Part shown: positions 1 through 12,241 of the stretch, one piece after another
How the letters are laid out: each line of letters opens with the position of its first letter
How positions within the stretch are numbered: position 1 is the first letter of the stretch
From: Vibrio sp. HI00D65
Lineage (GTDB): Bacteria > Pseudomonadota > Gammaproteobacteria > Enterobacterales > Vibrionaceae
Assembly: GCF_001635455.1 (NCBI RefSeq)
Contig: NZ_LWEH01000005.1
Coordinates: 1 to 64,000, forward strand
Direction of reading: 5' to 3'
DNA length: 64,000 nucleotides
The notes under the pieces: generated by a model
Seen by the model: the letters and a program-made list of their open reading frames with translations, nothing else
Told to the model about the DNA's origin: nothing
Databases searched by the model: none
Program-made: the position numbers and the translations under genes

Positions 1-447
1 TGGGTCTTCAATTTGTGCAATGACAACCGTGTTGTACTGGCTGTCCTTTAGGTGATTGGCCATCGGTTTGGTTGCGTATTTTGCTGCGCGGCTTGAGCCT
101 GCATAGCCTCGACCACCTTCACCGTAATGGGACATCTTCACTAACTTTTCTGCTTGCTCGGCACTGCATACATGTGGGATCTGGATTCCTGTCGCTCCGC
201 AATCTAACGCATTCAAAATGGTCGATGGCTGGCTATCTTGAACTCGAACTACGCAAGGAAGCTGACTAGCGCGCGCAGCCAGAATGCAGCTATCCAGTGT
301 CGATCTATCAAAAGGGGCGTGTTCCGCGTCTAGCACAATGAAAGGGAGTTCAGCCAACGCAAGCACTTCGATGATGTGTGGGTGAGGGGTTTTGACAAAG
401 GTGCCAAGTAGCTCGGTGTTGCTCAGTGTGTTCTTAAAGTTATCCAT
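1..447 (-). CDS. HpcH/HpaI-family aldolase, 3' end cut by window edge
   Basis: The first 149 codons of a class II, metal-dependent aldolase of the HpcH/HpaI family, which cleaves or forms 2-oxo acids such as 2-dehydro-3-deoxy-glucarate. The translation begins MDNFKNTLSNTELLG and contains the family signature VLDAEHAPFD (residues about 33-42), which carries the catalytic His, followed by GATGIQIPHV. The start is the ATG read from 447 down. The gene runs off position 1 in frame, so the C-terminal part is not visible. It is divergent from the dehydrogenase at 785 across 337 bp, so both probably share regulation and pathway. The substrate cannot be told from this fragment. Confidence 0.85.
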   Translation of the reverse strand, partial: MDNFKNTLSNTELLGTFVKTPHPHIIEVLALAELPFIVLDAEHAPFDRSTLDSCILAARASQLPCVVRVQDSQPSTILNALDCGATGIQIPHVCSAEQAEKLVKMSHYGEGGRGYAGSSRAAKYATKPMANHLKDSQYNTVVIAQIEDP

Positions 448-479
448 TACTTTTTATTCTCCATTACTTTTCGTTTTTA

Positions 480-495
480 TTGCAAACGTATGCAA
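480..495. promoter_or_regulatory. Probable operator, copy 1 (imperfect 16-bp palindrome)
   Basis: TTGCAAACGTATGCAA, an almost perfect palindrome 33 bp upstream of the aldolase start. A 13/16 match to it occurs at 691-706 near the other divergent gene. Symmetry, spacing and pairing suggest a site for a dimeric regulator of the GntR or LacI type. No such regulator gene is in the window, so this is inference. Confidence 0.4.
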
Positions 496-690
496 AACTT
501 AACATGTGTTGTTGTAAAAAAAGAGTGAAAAAATGTGATCAATGCAACATAAATTGACTGTATTTTAATCCGATAGACATCGTAACTAACCGTTTTTAAA
601 TACTTTTGTTATTTAAAACAATGGCTTGCCTTGAATTTTTTAGGTTGAGAAATGAATTTGCTAAATGTTAGAAAAATGTTTATTTTTGCT

Positions 691-706
691 TTGCATTCGT
701 ATCCAA
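691..706. promoter_or_regulatory. Probable operator, copy 2
   Basis: TTGCATTCGTATCCAA, matching the 480-495 palindrome at 13 of 16 positions and lying about 80 bp upstream of the dehydrogenase start at 785. The two sites sit near opposite ends of the AT-rich divergent intergenic region 448-784, in which no gene is seen. Confidence 0.35.
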
Positions 707-784
707 ATTAATACAAAACAAAAATAACTCTGTTAAAACTACACATAAGCAAACACTAGGCATACGCCACAAGGAGAACCAAGC

Positions 785-2077
785 ATGGCTCGCATTCTAA
801 AACACGGCATCACTGAAGAAGCATCAGCATCAAACAACGCGCAAGTACGTCAAACGGTTGAGAACATCCTTTCTAACATCGACAAGAAAGGTGACAGTGC
901 AGTACGTGAGCTTTCAGAAAAATTTGATAACTGGTCGCCGGAGCAGTTTCGCTTAACAGATGACCAAATTCAGGCATGTGTGGACGCATTGGACGAATCT
1001 ACTAAGCACGATATCGAATTTGCACAAACACAGGTTCGTAACTTCGCTCAGATCCAACGTGACTCAATGCATGATGTTGAAGTAGAGACCATGCCGGGTG
1101 TTGTACTGGGCCACAAAAACGTGCCAGTAAACAGTGTTGGTTGTTACATCCCAGGTGGTAAGTACCCATTGGTTGCATCAGCGCACATGAGTGTTCTTAC
1201 TGCGAAAGTGGCTGGCGTGAAGCGTGTGATTGCTTGTGCTCCTCCTTTTAACGGTCAACCAAATGTGGCGATTGTTGCGGCAATGGCGATGGCTGGTGCG
1301 GATGAAATTTACTGTTTTGGTGGCGTACAAGCGGTAGGTGCAATGGCACTGGGTACAGAAACGATTGCTCCAGTTGATATGATCGTTGGTCCGGGTAACG
1401 CATTTGTTGCAGAGGCCAAACGTCAGCTGTTTGGTCGTGTTGGTATTGACTTGTTTGCTGGCCCAACAGAGACGCTTGTGATTGCAGACGAAGAGGGATG
1501 TGACCCTGAATTAGCAGCAGCGGACTTACTAGGTCAAGCTGAGCACGGTTACAACTCTCCAGCGGTACTGCTAACGAATAGCGAAGCTTTTGCAGAAGAG
1601 ACAGTAAAAGAGATTGAGCGTCAGCTAACGATTCTTCCTACTGCTGAAGTAGCTGGTAAAGCTTGGGAAAACTACGGTCAGGTTATTGTATGTGATAGCT
1701 ACGAAAAGATGGTTGAAGTAGCAGATGACATTGCTTCTGAACACGTACAAGTAATGACAAAAGATCCTAAGTACTTCCTAGACAACATGACTAACTACGG
1801 CGCATTGTTCTTAGGTCGTGAAACGAACGTTTCTTACGGCGATAAGTGTATCGGTACTAACCATACACTGCCAACAAACAAAGCTGCGCGTTACACCGGC
1901 GGTTTATGGGTTGGTAAATTCATTAAAACATGTACTTACCAGCGCGTAACTGAAGCGGCTTCACTAAAAGTAGGTGAGTACTGTTCACGACTATGTGCAC
2001 TAGAAGGTTTCGCTGGTCACAAAGAGCAAGCAGACATTCGTGTACGTCGTTACAAAGAAAAATCGGTAGAGGCATAA
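785..2077 (+). CDS. Histidinol-dehydrogenase-family dehydrogenase (HpsN-like)
   Basis: A 430-residue NAD-dependent dehydrogenase of the histidinol dehydrogenase family. All residues matching the E. coli HisD zinc and catalytic set appear present: Q251 and H254 (GQAEH), E319-H320 (SEH), D353 (GDK) and H412 (GHK). No other his biosynthesis gene is nearby. The neighbours (aldolase, SDR, cupin, hydrolase) point to a catabolic role oxidising an alcohol to an acid, as HpsN does with sulfopropanediol. HpsN is the closest annotation I can suggest, but no sulfonate lyase genes (suyAB-like) are in the window, so the substrate is open. A Shine-Dalgarno AAGGAG precedes the ATG. The next gene starts 1 nt after this stop, so they form an operon. 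Confidence 0.85.
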   Translation: MARILKHGITEEASASNNAQVRQTVENILSNIDKKGDSAVRELSEKFDNWSPEQFRLTDDQIQACVDALDESTKHDIEFAQTQVRNFAQIQRDSMHDVEVETMPGVVLGHKNVPVNSVGCYIPGGKYPLVASAHMSVLTAKVAGVKRVIACAPPFNGQPNVAIVAAMAMAGADEIYCFGGVQAVGAMALGTETIAPVDMIVGPGNAFVAEAKRQLFGRVGIDLFAGPTETLVIADEEGCDPELAAADLLGQAEHGYNSPAVLLTNSEAFAEETVKEIERQLTILPTAEVAGKAWENYGQVIVCDSYEKMVEVADDIASEHVQVMTKDPKYFLDNMTNYGALFLGRETNVSYGDKCIGTNHTLPTNKAARYTGGLWVGKFIKTCTYQRVTEAASLKVGEYCSRLCALEGFAGHKEQADIRVRRYKEKSVEA

Positions 2078-2078
2078 C

Positions 2079-2810
2079 ATGACAAAACTCGCCTTAGTTA
2101 CAGGCGGCAGTGGCGGCATCGGTGCCGCCATATGTCACAAATTAGCGCAATCTGGCTATCGCGTTGTCTTTACCTACAACAGCAATGAAGTTGCAGCACA
2201 ACAGATCTTGGACAGCTTGCAAGATTCTGGTCATGCCATGTATCAACTGAATGTTGAAGACAGCTCTGCGATTGGCGCATTAGCGGACCAAGTTAAAGAG
2301 TCGTCGGATTCATTAGACTTGCTAGTGAATTGTGCAGGTATGACAAAGTTTGTCGCGCACAATGATTTAGCATCTTTGAATGATGAGCTGATAGACAAGA
2401 TCTTGCGCGTCAATGTTCGAGCTCCATTTGCGATGGTTCGCGCGTTTGAACCTTTACTTCGCAGCGCTAAGGGTTGCGTAGTGAACATCACTTCGATTGC
2501 AGCACAAACGGCAATGGGTAGTAACGTGGCGTATTGTGCGAGTAAATCAGCGGTTGAAAACATGACACGTTCATTAGGCCGTGCTTTATCTCCAGATATC
2601 CGAGTACTCGCTGTTGCTCCTGGCTTAGTGGATACCGAATTTGTCAAAGGGTTAGATGATGAATGGCGCAATGCACAAGAGCAGTCGACACCGCTTAAAC
2701 GACTAGCGAGTGACGAAGAGGTTGCCAACGCCGTTTATGCAGCTGCAGAGATACTGACATTTTCAACCGGTAACACCATCGCAGTCGATGGTGGAAGACC
2801 GCTAGGTTAG
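2079..2810 (+). CDS. SDR-family oxidoreductase
   Basis: A 243-residue short-chain dehydrogenase/reductase. It has the N-terminal dinucleotide-binding motif TGGSGGIG (residues 8-15), the NCAG motif near 84-87, a catalytic Ser in NITSIA, the Tyr-Lys pair in YCASK, and the C-terminal AVDGGRPLG end typical of classical SDRs. It is the second gene of the operon starting at 785, separated by one base, and is followed 17 bp later by the bicupin. It probably oxidises or reduces a hydroxyl/keto group in the same pathway. Substrate and NAD/NADP preference are not evident. Confidence 0.9.
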   Translation: MTKLALVTGGSGGIGAAICHKLAQSGYRVVFTYNSNEVAAQQILDSLQDSGHAMYQLNVEDSSAIGALADQVKESSDSLDLLVNCAGMTKFVAHNDLASLNDELIDKILRVNVRAPFAMVRAFEPLLRSAKGCVVNITSIAAQTAMGSNVAYCASKSAVENMTRSLGRALSPDIRVLAVAPGLVDTEFVKGLDDEWRNAQEQSTPLKRLASDEEVANAVYAAAEILTFSTGNTIAVDGGRPLG

Positions 2811-2827
2811 GTAAGAAGGAATTTAGA

Positions 2828-3832
2828 ATGACTCTACAAACTACAATAAATAACAATCTCGTTCGTTACATGGAGCTTATCCCAGGCACGAGTGCTTTCA
2901 TTGATGCACGTACACCGGGAAGCGACCTAAAAGACAACTTCTGTATTATTGGTGCTGGTGTGGCTGAAAGCAGCCGTCAACATGTTCATATTCGTGAAAC
3001 GGCAGGCTTTAACATTGGTGCAGCAGGTCAGCCTCCAGGCATCAAGAACTCTCTGCACTCTCATCATACTGCTGAGCTATTCGTGGTTTTCAAAGGTCAG
3101 TTTAGATTCTACTGGGGTAACGAAGGTGAACACGAAGCCGTATTGTCGCACGGTGATGTTATCTCGATTCCGACGAACCTGTTCCGAGGCTTTGAGGTGG
3201 TAGGGCGTGATTACGGCTTTATGTACTCTGTGTTAGGTGGTGACAACTCTGGCGGTGGCGTGGTTTGGCACCCAAGCGTGATTACAGACAGCCAAGGCTA
3301 TGGTTTATACCTAAAAGCAGACGGCACGCTGATTGATACCGTTGATGGTGACGCAGTGCCTAGTGAGTCTGAATTGATGCCACTACTAACGGACGAAGAG
3401 CTGAGCAAGTTTGATACCTACACAGCTGAGCAGATGATGCCTTTCGTTGCACTGAAAAAGGATTACCGAGAAATCTCAGGTGATTTTGACAAGCCTGGCG
3501 TTAAACAGTTTGCATTAACGGGTCACCCATCTGCGAGCTACGATTTCCAAGTTAAGAGCGTGGATGACGTGAGCATCATGGCGTACGAGTTAACGGAAGG
3601 GGCGAGTATTCCCGTTCACCAACGTGATGAAAAGCAGGTGTTGATTAACTTTGAAGGCGATACTTTGCTCAACCTGGTGAAAGATGGCGAACAAGCTCAA
3701 CTGGTGTTGACGATTGGCGACGTGTTTAGTGTACCAACAGGTGCATCGTACAGCCTAGAGAACCTAAGAGGTACGAGTTTCACCTACGTGGTATTGGGTT
3801 CTGACCAGCCACAAACACTGCAGGAAAACTAA
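2828..3832 (+). CDS. Two-domain cupin protein
   Basis: A 334-residue protein with two cupin halves. The N-terminal half has a clear cupin motif 1, HSHHTAE followed by a Gly six residues on, giving H, H and E metal ligands. In its motif 2 (GDVISIPTNLFRGFEV) the usual third His appears to be Arg. The C-terminal half (from about residue 235) has VHQRDEKQVLINFEG, with only one of the motif-1 His residues. It may be an enzyme with an unusual metal site or a binding or isomerase protein. The ATG has AAGGAATT upstream. The stop overlaps the next start as TAATG, which suggests translational coupling. The reaction is not recognised. Confidence 0.75.
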   Translation: MTLQTTINNNLVRYMELIPGTSAFIDARTPGSDLKDNFCIIGAGVAESSRQHVHIRETAGFNIGAAGQPPGIKNSLHSHHTAELFVVFKGQFRFYWGNEGEHEAVLSHGDVISIPTNLFRGFEVVGRDYGFMYSVLGGDNSGGGVVWHPSVITDSQGYGLYLKADGTLIDTVDGDAVPSESELMPLLTDEELSKFDTYTAEQMMPFVALKKDYREISGDFDKPGVKQFALTGHPSASYDFQVKSVDDVSIMAYELTEGASIPVHQRDEKQVLINFEGDTLLNLVKDGEQAQLVLTIGDVFSVPTGASYSLENLRGTSFTYVVLGSDQPQTLQEN

Positions 3833-4548
3833 TGATGAAACCAGAAGTACCACTGTTATGGTTACCTGGTTTGTTATGTGATGAAGCGTTGTTTCAAGAC
3901 GTCAATAAAGAGCTGCCCGATTGGGTGGCTCCTTTTACTTGTGATTTGGGAACCGACACATCCATGCAAGCCTTAGCGAGTAAAGTGCTTGAGAACGCCC
4001 CGGAAAGATTCGTGCTTGGCGGTTTATCTATGGGCGGCATTCTTGCGTTTGAAGTCTTTCGACAAGCGCCACAACGCGTGAAAGGTTTGATCTTAATGGA
4101 CACCAACTCTGCAGATGAAAAGCCAGAAGTGTCGGAAAAAAGAAACGCCTTGGTTGATAAAGCAAAAGCAGGGGAGTTTGAGTCAATAACGCCTGATATT
4201 CTAATGCCAGTGCTTATTCATCCGAACCAGTTAGCAAATCAAGAGCTGACTCAAAGAATCACGCAAATGGCGAACAATATTGGCGTTGAAAGGTTTGAAG
4301 CTCATGCTCAAGCGTTGGCGACTCGTCCTGATGCGAGACCACTACTGGCCGATATCCAGGTTCCTACGTTGATCATTACTGGCAAAGATGACCTTTTATG
4401 TCCAATCGATAATCATTTGTTGATGGCAAAACACATCAAGCAGATATCGCTTCACGTCATTCCTGATTGCGGACACTTATCGACAATGGAGCATCCAAAG
4501 ATCGTTGCGCAGCATATTCGTAGTTGGTTTGAAGCCAGTCAGCTATGA
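3832..4548 (+). CDS. Alpha/beta-fold hydrolase
   Basis: A 238-residue single-domain alpha/beta hydrolase without a signal peptide. The nucleophile elbow is GLSMGG (Ser66), the acid is likely Asp in GKDDLL, and the catalytic His is in DCGHLS near the C-terminus. It is the last gene of the dehydrogenase-SDR-cupin operon and overlaps the cupin stop by one base. A second ATG lies three bases on. It probably hydrolyses an ester or C-C bond of the pathway intermediate; the family gives no further specificity. Confidence 0.85.
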   Translation: MMKPEVPLLWLPGLLCDEALFQDVNKELPDWVAPFTCDLGTDTSMQALASKVLENAPERFVLGGLSMGGILAFEVFRQAPQRVKGLILMDTNSADEKPEVSEKRNALVDKAKAGEFESITPDILMPVLIHPNQLANQELTQRITQMANNIGVERFEAHAQALATRPDARPLLADIQVPTLIITGKDDLLCPIDNHLLMAKHIKQISLHVIPDCGHLSTMEHPKIVAQHIRSWFEASQL

Positions 4549-4598
4549 TTCTTTATAGTGAGCTGAAGAAGCCACTTTTCATGCAGTGTATGCAATAT

Positions 4599-4651
4599 AA
4601 AGTGCAGTGCGCTTTTTATTGCACTTGTTACCATGTTTGCCACTGCACTTT
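4599..4651. terminator. Inverted repeat between convergent genes
   Basis: Eleven-base perfect inverted repeat AAAGTGCAGTG (4599-4609) and CACTGCACTTT (4641-4651) in the gap between the hydrolase (ends 4548) and the convergent LysR gene (ends 4686). Its position suits a bidirectional terminator, although the 31-nt loop is long and there is no clean U-run. Confidence 0.4.
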
Positions 4652-4685
4652 GCACCTTACCTAAGCACTAATAGCCATCGCTGAC

Positions 4686-5573
4686 TTACAAGCCGCTTCT
4701 TACCTGCTTCGCCACAAACTCTAGAAATCTATCCCTGAGTGGATTCTCACTCTCTCCATTCCATATTAATCCGACAGGCCAAGTGGCGTGTTCACCTTGT
4801 AATGCAATGAATTCAACTTTGGTGTTGCTTATCTGCTGTGCGCTGCTCGGTACTATGGTGAAGCCAATGTTCGCCGAGACTAACGCTAGCAAGGTAAGGA
4901 TATCATCAGCTTCTTGCGTCTTTGATAGATCGAGGTTGTTCGCTAGGCAATATTGTTGGATCTGTTTGTCTAGGCCCGGGCCGCGATATTGAGCGAGCTT
5001 TAGGTAAGGCCATTTCGCTAACTCAGAGATAATCAGAGCTTTGCTTGGCGCTTGCTTGAGAAGATCTTTGTGTATCGCAATCACAAGGGAGTCATCGAAA
5101 AGCGTTAGGCTGTTTAGAACGGGCGAACAGGGGATTCGATTGAAGCTTATATCGAGTTCGTGACTCAATAACTCATCCGTCTGCTGCTTAGAAGGGGTGT
5201 CATTCAAGGTGATGCGAACATTCGGCTGCTGTTGTTTGTACGCTGCAATCATCTTAGGTGCCTTATGATAAGTGGACACGCCAAATCCAATGTTTAAATG
5301 CCCCTCTGTCCCGTTGACCACCGAGCCAGAAAGCTGCTCAAAGGTTTGCATTGAATCGACCAAGCGTTGGGCATCTGCCAGTAACGTCTTGCCTGCGTGT
5401 GTTAGCTCTGCGCCATTTCGACCACGAGAGAACAGGCTCGCTCCAATATTGGATTCAAGCCGCTGAATCTTTTTGGTGAGTGCCGACTGAGTAATGTAGA
5501 GCTGCTCTGAAGCCAAACGATAATTTCCCGACTTAGCCAGCTGACAAAATGCCTTCAGTAAATCAAATTCCAT
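4686..5573 (-). CDS. LysR-family transcriptional regulator
   Basis: A 295-residue LysR-type regulator. The N-terminal winged HTH is plain: LLKAFCQLAKSGNYRLASE, ITQSALTKKIQRLE and GASLFSRGRNGAELTHAG. A periplasmic-binding-like effector domain follows from about residue 90. It is divergent from the nitrilase-family gene at 5681 across 107 bp, so it is the likely regulator of that gene and perhaps of the 785 operon that converges on it. The effector is unknown. Confidence 0.92.
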   Translation of the reverse strand: MEFDLLKAFCQLAKSGNYRLASEQLYITQSALTKKIQRLESNIGASLFSRGRNGAELTHAGKTLLADAQRLVDSMQTFEQLSGSVVNGTEGHLNIGFGVSTYHKAPKMIAAYKQQQPNVRITLNDTPSKQQTDELLSHELDISFNRIPCSPVLNSLTLFDDSLVIAIHKDLLKQAPSKALIISELAKWPYLKLAQYRGPGLDKQIQQYCLANNLDLSKTQEADDILTLLALVSANIGFTIVPSSAQQISNTKVEFIALQGEHATWPVGLIWNGESENPLRDRFLEFVAKQVRSGL

Positions 5574-5680
5574 TCCAAATGCTAATCAAACTGAGAATAT
5601 CTTTCATTATATGGAATTGAAGTGATTTTTTATACTGGCTTCATAGCAAATCGGATAAAGCGAAAATTAGAGGACGAATC

Positions 5681-6643
5681 ATGAAAAGAGATATCAAAGT
5701 AGCATCGATCCAGTTTAACCATCATGCCGGCGACAAGGCTTACAACTTATCGGTGATTGAGCATTACGTTCAACAAGCGGCGGGCAGTGGTGTAGAGATC
5801 ATCAGCTTCCCTGAGATGTGTATTACTGGCTACTGGCATGTGTCTGCTTTAGCGCGAGACGAAATCGAAGCACTCGCGGAGCCAGTACCGAGCGGCGAAT
5901 CCACTCAACAGCTCGTTTCGTTGGCAACACGATTTGGACTGAGCGTTGGTGCGGGCTTGATAGAGCAGGATGTGAATGACGAGTTATACAACACTTATGT
6001 ATTCGCGATGCCAAATGGGGAAGTACAAAAGCATCGCAAATTGCACACTTTCGTAAGCCCGTATATGAGTAGCGGCGATCAATACTCAGTGTTTGATACG
6101 CCCCACGGTTGCAAAGTGGGTATCTTGATTTGTTGGGATAACAACTTGGTTGAGAACGTTCGAATTACCGCTTTGAAAGGGGCCGATATATTGATTGCAC
6201 CCCATCAGACGGGCGGTTGCCATTCACGTAGCCGAAATGCGATGAAGCGGATTGACCCGAAACTATGGATTAATCGAGATGAAAACCCAGAAGCGATTCG
6301 TGCTGAAATGCAGGGCAAGAATGGTCGTGAGTGGCTAATGAGGTGGCTACCGGCAAGAGCACACGATAACGGTATGTTTGTGGTGTTCAGTAACGGCGTT
6401 GGCGTTGATATGGATGAAGTAAGGACAGGCAATGCGATGATCCTAAGCCCTTACGGGGAGATCATCACAGAGACGGACAGCGTTGGTAACGACATGGTAA
6501 TTGCAAAGCTAAAAGCCGAAGAGTTAGATATGTGTACCGGGAGACGTTGGATTCGTGGTCGTAAGCCAGAGCTTTATCATGCACTGACGCAGTCGTTAGG
6601 TAATGAACTGGACCCACACCAAGCGCGTTTTGCAGAGAAATAA
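5681..6643 (+). CDS. Carbon-nitrogen hydrolase (nitrilase superfamily)
   Basis: A 320-residue cytoplasmic C-N hydrolase. The Glu-Lys-Cys triad is visible: E45 in FPEMCITGY, K120 in KHRKLHTF and C151 in LICWDNN. Such enzymes hydrolyse amides, carbamoyl groups or nitriles to acid and ammonia. It is transcribed away from the LysR gene at 5573 with a good ribosome site (AGAGGAC). Its place next to the oxidoreductase operon suggests it releases nitrogen from the same substrate or a breakdown product. Which amide is unknown. Confidence 0.88.
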   Translation: MKRDIKVASIQFNHHAGDKAYNLSVIEHYVQQAAGSGVEIISFPEMCITGYWHVSALARDEIEALAEPVPSGESTQQLVSLATRFGLSVGAGLIEQDVNDELYNTYVFAMPNGEVQKHRKLHTFVSPYMSSGDQYSVFDTPHGCKVGILICWDNNLVENVRITALKGADILIAPHQTGGCHSRSRNAMKRIDPKLWINRDENPEAIRAEMQGKNGREWLMRWLPARAHDNGMFVVFSNGVGVDMDEVRTGNAMILSPYGEIITETDSVGNDMVIAKLKAEELDMCTGRRWIRGRKPELYHALTQSLGNELDPHQARFAEK

Positions 6644-6731
6644 TGTCGAAGGTACTGGTGGGTAAAGTGAGCGAGTCAAGCGAGTGATTAATGGATAAGT
6701 GGGCAAGGGGTCTGTTCTTTAGCTCTTAATT

Positions 6732-6770
6732 TAGTCTCCCCACTTAAATCGTTTTTAAGTTGGGAGACTA
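6732..6770. terminator. Strong hairpin downstream of the atp operon
   Basis: Stem TAGTCTCCC-C-ACTTAAA pairing with TTTAAGT-T-GGGAGACTA, broken by one C/T mismatch, with a 5-nt loop. It lies between the convergent nitrilase-family gene and atpC and probably ends both transcripts. Confidence 0.7.
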
Positions 6771-6799
6771 TCTACACTGGGATAAGCAATTGCCTATGT

Positions 6800-7243
6800 T
6801 TAGTGGCGAGTTCGAGACGAAGTAAGATCCGCAGCTCTAAGTTGAGCAATCGCTTTTGCTAGTTCAAGCTGAGCTTGTGCGAAGTTAACGTCTACGTTGC
6901 CCTTATTGATGTTTTCTAGAGCAGCGTGTTTAGCTTCTTCAGCGCGAGCGCGATCAATGTCTTTTGCGTGCAAAGCAGTATCGGCCAACACGGTCACTAC
7001 ATCGGGTTGAACTTCAATTATCCCACCAGACACATAAAGCACTTCATCTTCTGCTTTTGGGTCGGTGACAAACACCGTCACGCCCGGTTTTATTTTGCTG
7101 AGAAGCGGAGAATGACCGGGACGAATCCCGAGTTCACCATCTGCTCCAGAAACGGCTAGGGCATATGCCGGCCCTGAAAACAGCGTACCTTCCGCACTTA
7201 CGATATTAAGTTGAAATGTATTGTCTGTAATTCCAATAGCCAT
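6800..7243 (-). CDS. atpC: F-type ATP synthase epsilon subunit
   Basis: A 147-residue F1 epsilon subunit, which joins the gamma stalk to the c-ring and can inhibit ATP hydrolysis. It has the N-terminal beta-sandwich with GELGIRPGHSPLLSKIKPG and the C-terminal helical region ending with an AQLRAADL-type segment. It is the last gene of the nine-gene operon, starting 14 bp after atpD stops. The order matches the standard proteobacterial operon. Confidence 0.95.
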   Translation of the reverse strand: MAIGITDNTFQLNIVSAEGTLFSGPAYALAVSGADGELGIRPGHSPLLSKIKPGVTVFVTDPKAEDEVLYVSGGIIEVQPDVVTVLADTALHAKDIDRARAEEAKHAALENINKGNVDVNFAQAQLELAKAIAQLRAADLTSSRTRH

Positions 7244-7257
7244 GATGCACCTACCTG

Positions 7258-9556
<2,299 letters not shown>

Positions 9557-9602
9557 AATCTGCTCCTATTTGTTTTTGTTTCCAGCTAACAAACCGGAGC
9601 AC

Positions 9603-11144
9603 TTACCAAGCTTTCATCCCAACAAAACCTTCTAGAATCTCTTTAAGAGCACTATCGATTTCGTCGTTGTAATCACCTGTCGCATTAATCTTGTCGATCA
9701 GCGCTGGGTTTTGAGCTTTGGCGTACGCGATCAGCTCTTCTTCGAAGCGGGCTAGGTTGTTTAGCTCAACATCGACTAGGTAGCCTTTTTCAGCCGCGTA
9801 AATCACAGTAGCTTGCTCTGCAACCGACATAGGGGAGTACTGCTTTTGCTTCATCAGTTCAGTCACACGCTCACCATGGTCAAGTTGCTTACGCGTCATC
9901 TCATCGAGATCAGAAGAGAACTGAGCGAATGCCGCCAATTCACGGTATTGAGCCAGTGAAGTACGGATACCACCAGATAGCTTCTTGATGATCTTGCACT
10001 GCGCAGCACCACCCACACGGGATACCGAGATACCTGGGTCAACAGCTGGACGTAAGCCTGCGTTAAATAGCTGAGTCTGTAGGAAAACCTGACCGTCGGT
10101 AATCGAGATTACGTTGGTTGGTACGAATGCCGATACGTCACCTGCTTGAGTTTCAATGATAGGAAGCGCAGTTAATGAGCCTGTTTGGCCTTTCACTTCA
10201 CCGTTAGTGAACTTCTCTACATACTCTGCATTGACTCGTGCTGCGCGTTCTAGCAGGCGTGAGTGAAGGTAGAATACGTCGCCAGGGAAGGCTTCACGAC
10301 CCGGTGGACGTTTAAGTAGCAATGAGATTTGGCGGTATGCGACCGCTTGTTTGGATAGGTCATCGTAGATGATCAGTGCATCTTCACCACGGTCACGGAA
10401 GTATTCGCCCATGGTGCAACCCGCGTAGGGTGCTAGGTATTGCAGTGCTGCTGATTCTGAAGCTGATGCGACAACCACAATGGTGTTTTTAAGTGCATCG
10501 TGTTCTTCGAGCTTACGAACCACGTTAGCGATGGTTGATGCTTTCTGACCAATCGCCACATACACACATTTGATGCCTGAGTCTTTCTGATTAATGATGG
10601 CGTCGATTGCTAATGCCGTTTTACCTGTCTGACGGTCACCGATGATCAGTTCACGTTGACCACGACCGATAGGCACCATGGTATCTACCGCTTTGTAGCC
10701 AGTCTGAATAGGCTGGTCTACAGACTTACGCTCAATTACACCTGGGGCAATCACTTCTACAGGGTCAAGACGGTCACAACTTATTGGACCTTTACCATCA
10801 ATTGGCTCACCTAGAGTGTTTACTACACGGCCTAGGAGCCCATTACCGACTGGTACTTCCAAGATACGCCCAGTACCTTTTACTTTCATGCCTTCAGAAA
10901 GGTCAATGTAAGGACCCATTACCACAGCACCAACAGAGTGGGTGTCTAGGTTAAGTGCAAGTGCGTATTTGCCACCAGGTAGTTCAATCATCTCGCCTTG
11001 CATCACATCTGCAAGGCCATTGATGGTGATGATGCCATCACGAACCGATACGATAGTGCCTTCGTTGCGAGCTTCAGTGCTCACGTTAAATTGCGAGATT
11101 CGTTCTCTAATTAGATCACTAATTTCATTTGAATTTAATTGCAT
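9603..11144 (-). CDS. atpA: F-type ATP synthase alpha subunit
   Basis: The 513-residue non-catalytic nucleotide-binding F1 subunit. It starts [16 protein letters not shown] and has the P-loop GDRQTGKT and the arginine-finger region ([14 protein letters not shown]). Length and start match the family. The start codon is 9 bp after the atpH stop. Confidence 0.97.
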   Translation of the reverse strand: MQLNSNEISDLIRERISQFNVSTEARNEGTIVSVRDGIITINGLADVMQGEMIELPGGKYALALNLDTHSVGAVVMGPYIDLSEGMKVKGTGRILEVPVGNGLLGRVVNTLGEPIDGKGPISCDRLDPVEVIAPGVIERKSVDQPIQTGYKAVDTMVPIGRGQRELIIGDRQTGKTALAIDAIINQKDSGIKCVYVAIGQKASTIANVVRKLEEHDALKNTIVVVASASESAALQYLAPYAGCTMGEYFRDRGEDALIIYDDLSKQAVAYRQISLLLKRPPGREAFPGDVFYLHSRLLERAARVNAEYVEKFTNGEVKGQTGSLTALPIIETQAGDVSAFVPTNVISITDGQVFLQTQLFNAGLRPAVDPGISVSRVGGAAQCKIIKKLSGGIRTSLAQYRELAAFAQFSSDLDEMTRKQLDHGERVTELMKQKQYSPMSVAEQATVIYAAEKGYLVDVELNNLARFEEELIAYAKAQNPALIDKINATGDYNDEIDSALKEILEGFVGMKAW

Positions 11145-11152
11145 TTTATTAC

Positions 11153-11704
11153 CTATCTCGCGTGAAGTTGATTAGCTAATCGGCTTATTGATGTGTTCAA
11201 TGAACCATCGATAACGGTTTCACCCGCCTTGATGACAATCCCACCGACCAGTGAGTCATCAATCACCTGTTCTAATTCAACCTGACGCTCTAATTTCTTC
11301 TCAAGTGCAGCCGTTAATGAGGTAACTTGACCTGATGTAAGGCATTCTGAGCTGGTGACAGTGACAGGAATTACACGTTCATGTTCGTCCTTCAGCTCGT
11401 TGAACAAGCTAAACAAGTCTTTTACGACGGAAAGGCGACCATTCTCAGCCAACACTCGAATTAGGTTGATAACGTGTTCATCAACCAACCCTTGGCAAAC
11501 GTGAATGATGAGATTGGCGAGCTGTTCAGTTTGTTGGGCGCTTGCCCCTTCTGCTGAGATAATCTGATCAGCGATCGCTTCTTCTTCCGTTATTGCCACA
11601 AGAATCGAAAGCATCGAGTGCCACTCTTGTAACTTGTTTTCACCCAAAGCAAAGTCGAATGAGGCTTTGGCGTAGGGATGAGCAATATTGGTGTAATCTG
11701 ACAT
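11153..11704 (-). CDS. atpH: F-type ATP synthase delta subunit
   Basis: The 183-residue F1 delta subunit linking the alpha/beta head to the b dimer. It has the typical N-terminal helical domain beginning [18 protein letters not shown] and the conserved C-terminal [16 protein letters not shown] segment. It is slightly longer than the roughly 177-residue E. coli protein. It sits 11 bp after atpF. Confidence 0.95.
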   Translation of the reverse strand: MSDYTNIAHPYAKASFDFALGENKLQEWHSMLSILVAITEEEAIADQIISAEGASAQQTEQLANLIIHVCQGLVDEHVINLIRVLAENGRLSVVKDLFSLFNELKDEHERVIPVTVTSSECLTSGQVTSLTAALEKKLERQVELEQVIDDSLVGGIVIKAGETVIDGSLNTSISRLANQLHAR

Positions 11705-11715
11705 ACTGCCTCCGC

Positions 11716-12186
11716 TTACAGTTCGCTAATGAGCTGATCAACTAACGCTCGGTTCGTTTCTGAATCTAGGTTTTTGTTGATCAGCTTCTGTGCACTTTGA
11801 ATAACGGCATCTGCCATGTCTGCCTGAAGTTCACGACGTAACTTTTGACGCTCACTTTCTAGTTCGGCTCTGCCTTGCTCTAGGATGCGAGCTTTTTCTT
11901 GCTCTGCTTCTTCGTGCGCTAAGCTGATGATTTCGTTGCGGCGTTTTTTGCCTTGTTCAATCAGTTCAGTGACGTTGCGTTTTGCATCTTCGACAAGTTG
12001 TGCGCCATTGGATTTTGCTAGTTCTAGTTCTTTCGCTGCATTCTCTGAATGGCGTAAACCATCAGCAATTTCTTTTTGGCGCTCGTCTAACATTGCGGTG
12101 AGAGGGGGCCATACATATTTCATGCATAGCCAAACAAAAATCACGAATGAGATTGCTTGCCCGAACATGCTTGCATTTAAGTTCAT
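11716..12186 (-). CDS. atpF: F-type ATP synthase b subunit
   Basis: The 156-residue stator subunit: one N-terminal membrane helix (about residues 5-25) followed by a long charged helical stretch. It begins [20 protein letters not shown], matching the family. The length equals that of E. coli AtpF. It lies between atpE and atpH. Confidence 0.96.
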   Translation of the reverse strand: MNLNASMFGQAISFVIFVWLCMKYVWPPLTAMLDERQKEIADGLRHSENAAKELELAKSNGAQLVEDAKRNVTELIEQGKKRRNEIISLAHEEAEQEKARILEQGRAELESERQKLRRELQADMADAVIQSAQKLINKNLDSETNRALVDQLISEL

Positions 12187-12241
12187 ACCTTCCTCGCTAA
12201 ATCTTGATTAATTACAAATCGATCTTTTCAAAGCTTTTTGA

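Noticed and set aside
785..2077. True histidine biosynthesis hisD
   Set aside because: No other his genes nearby, and the operon partners are catabolic oxidoreductases.
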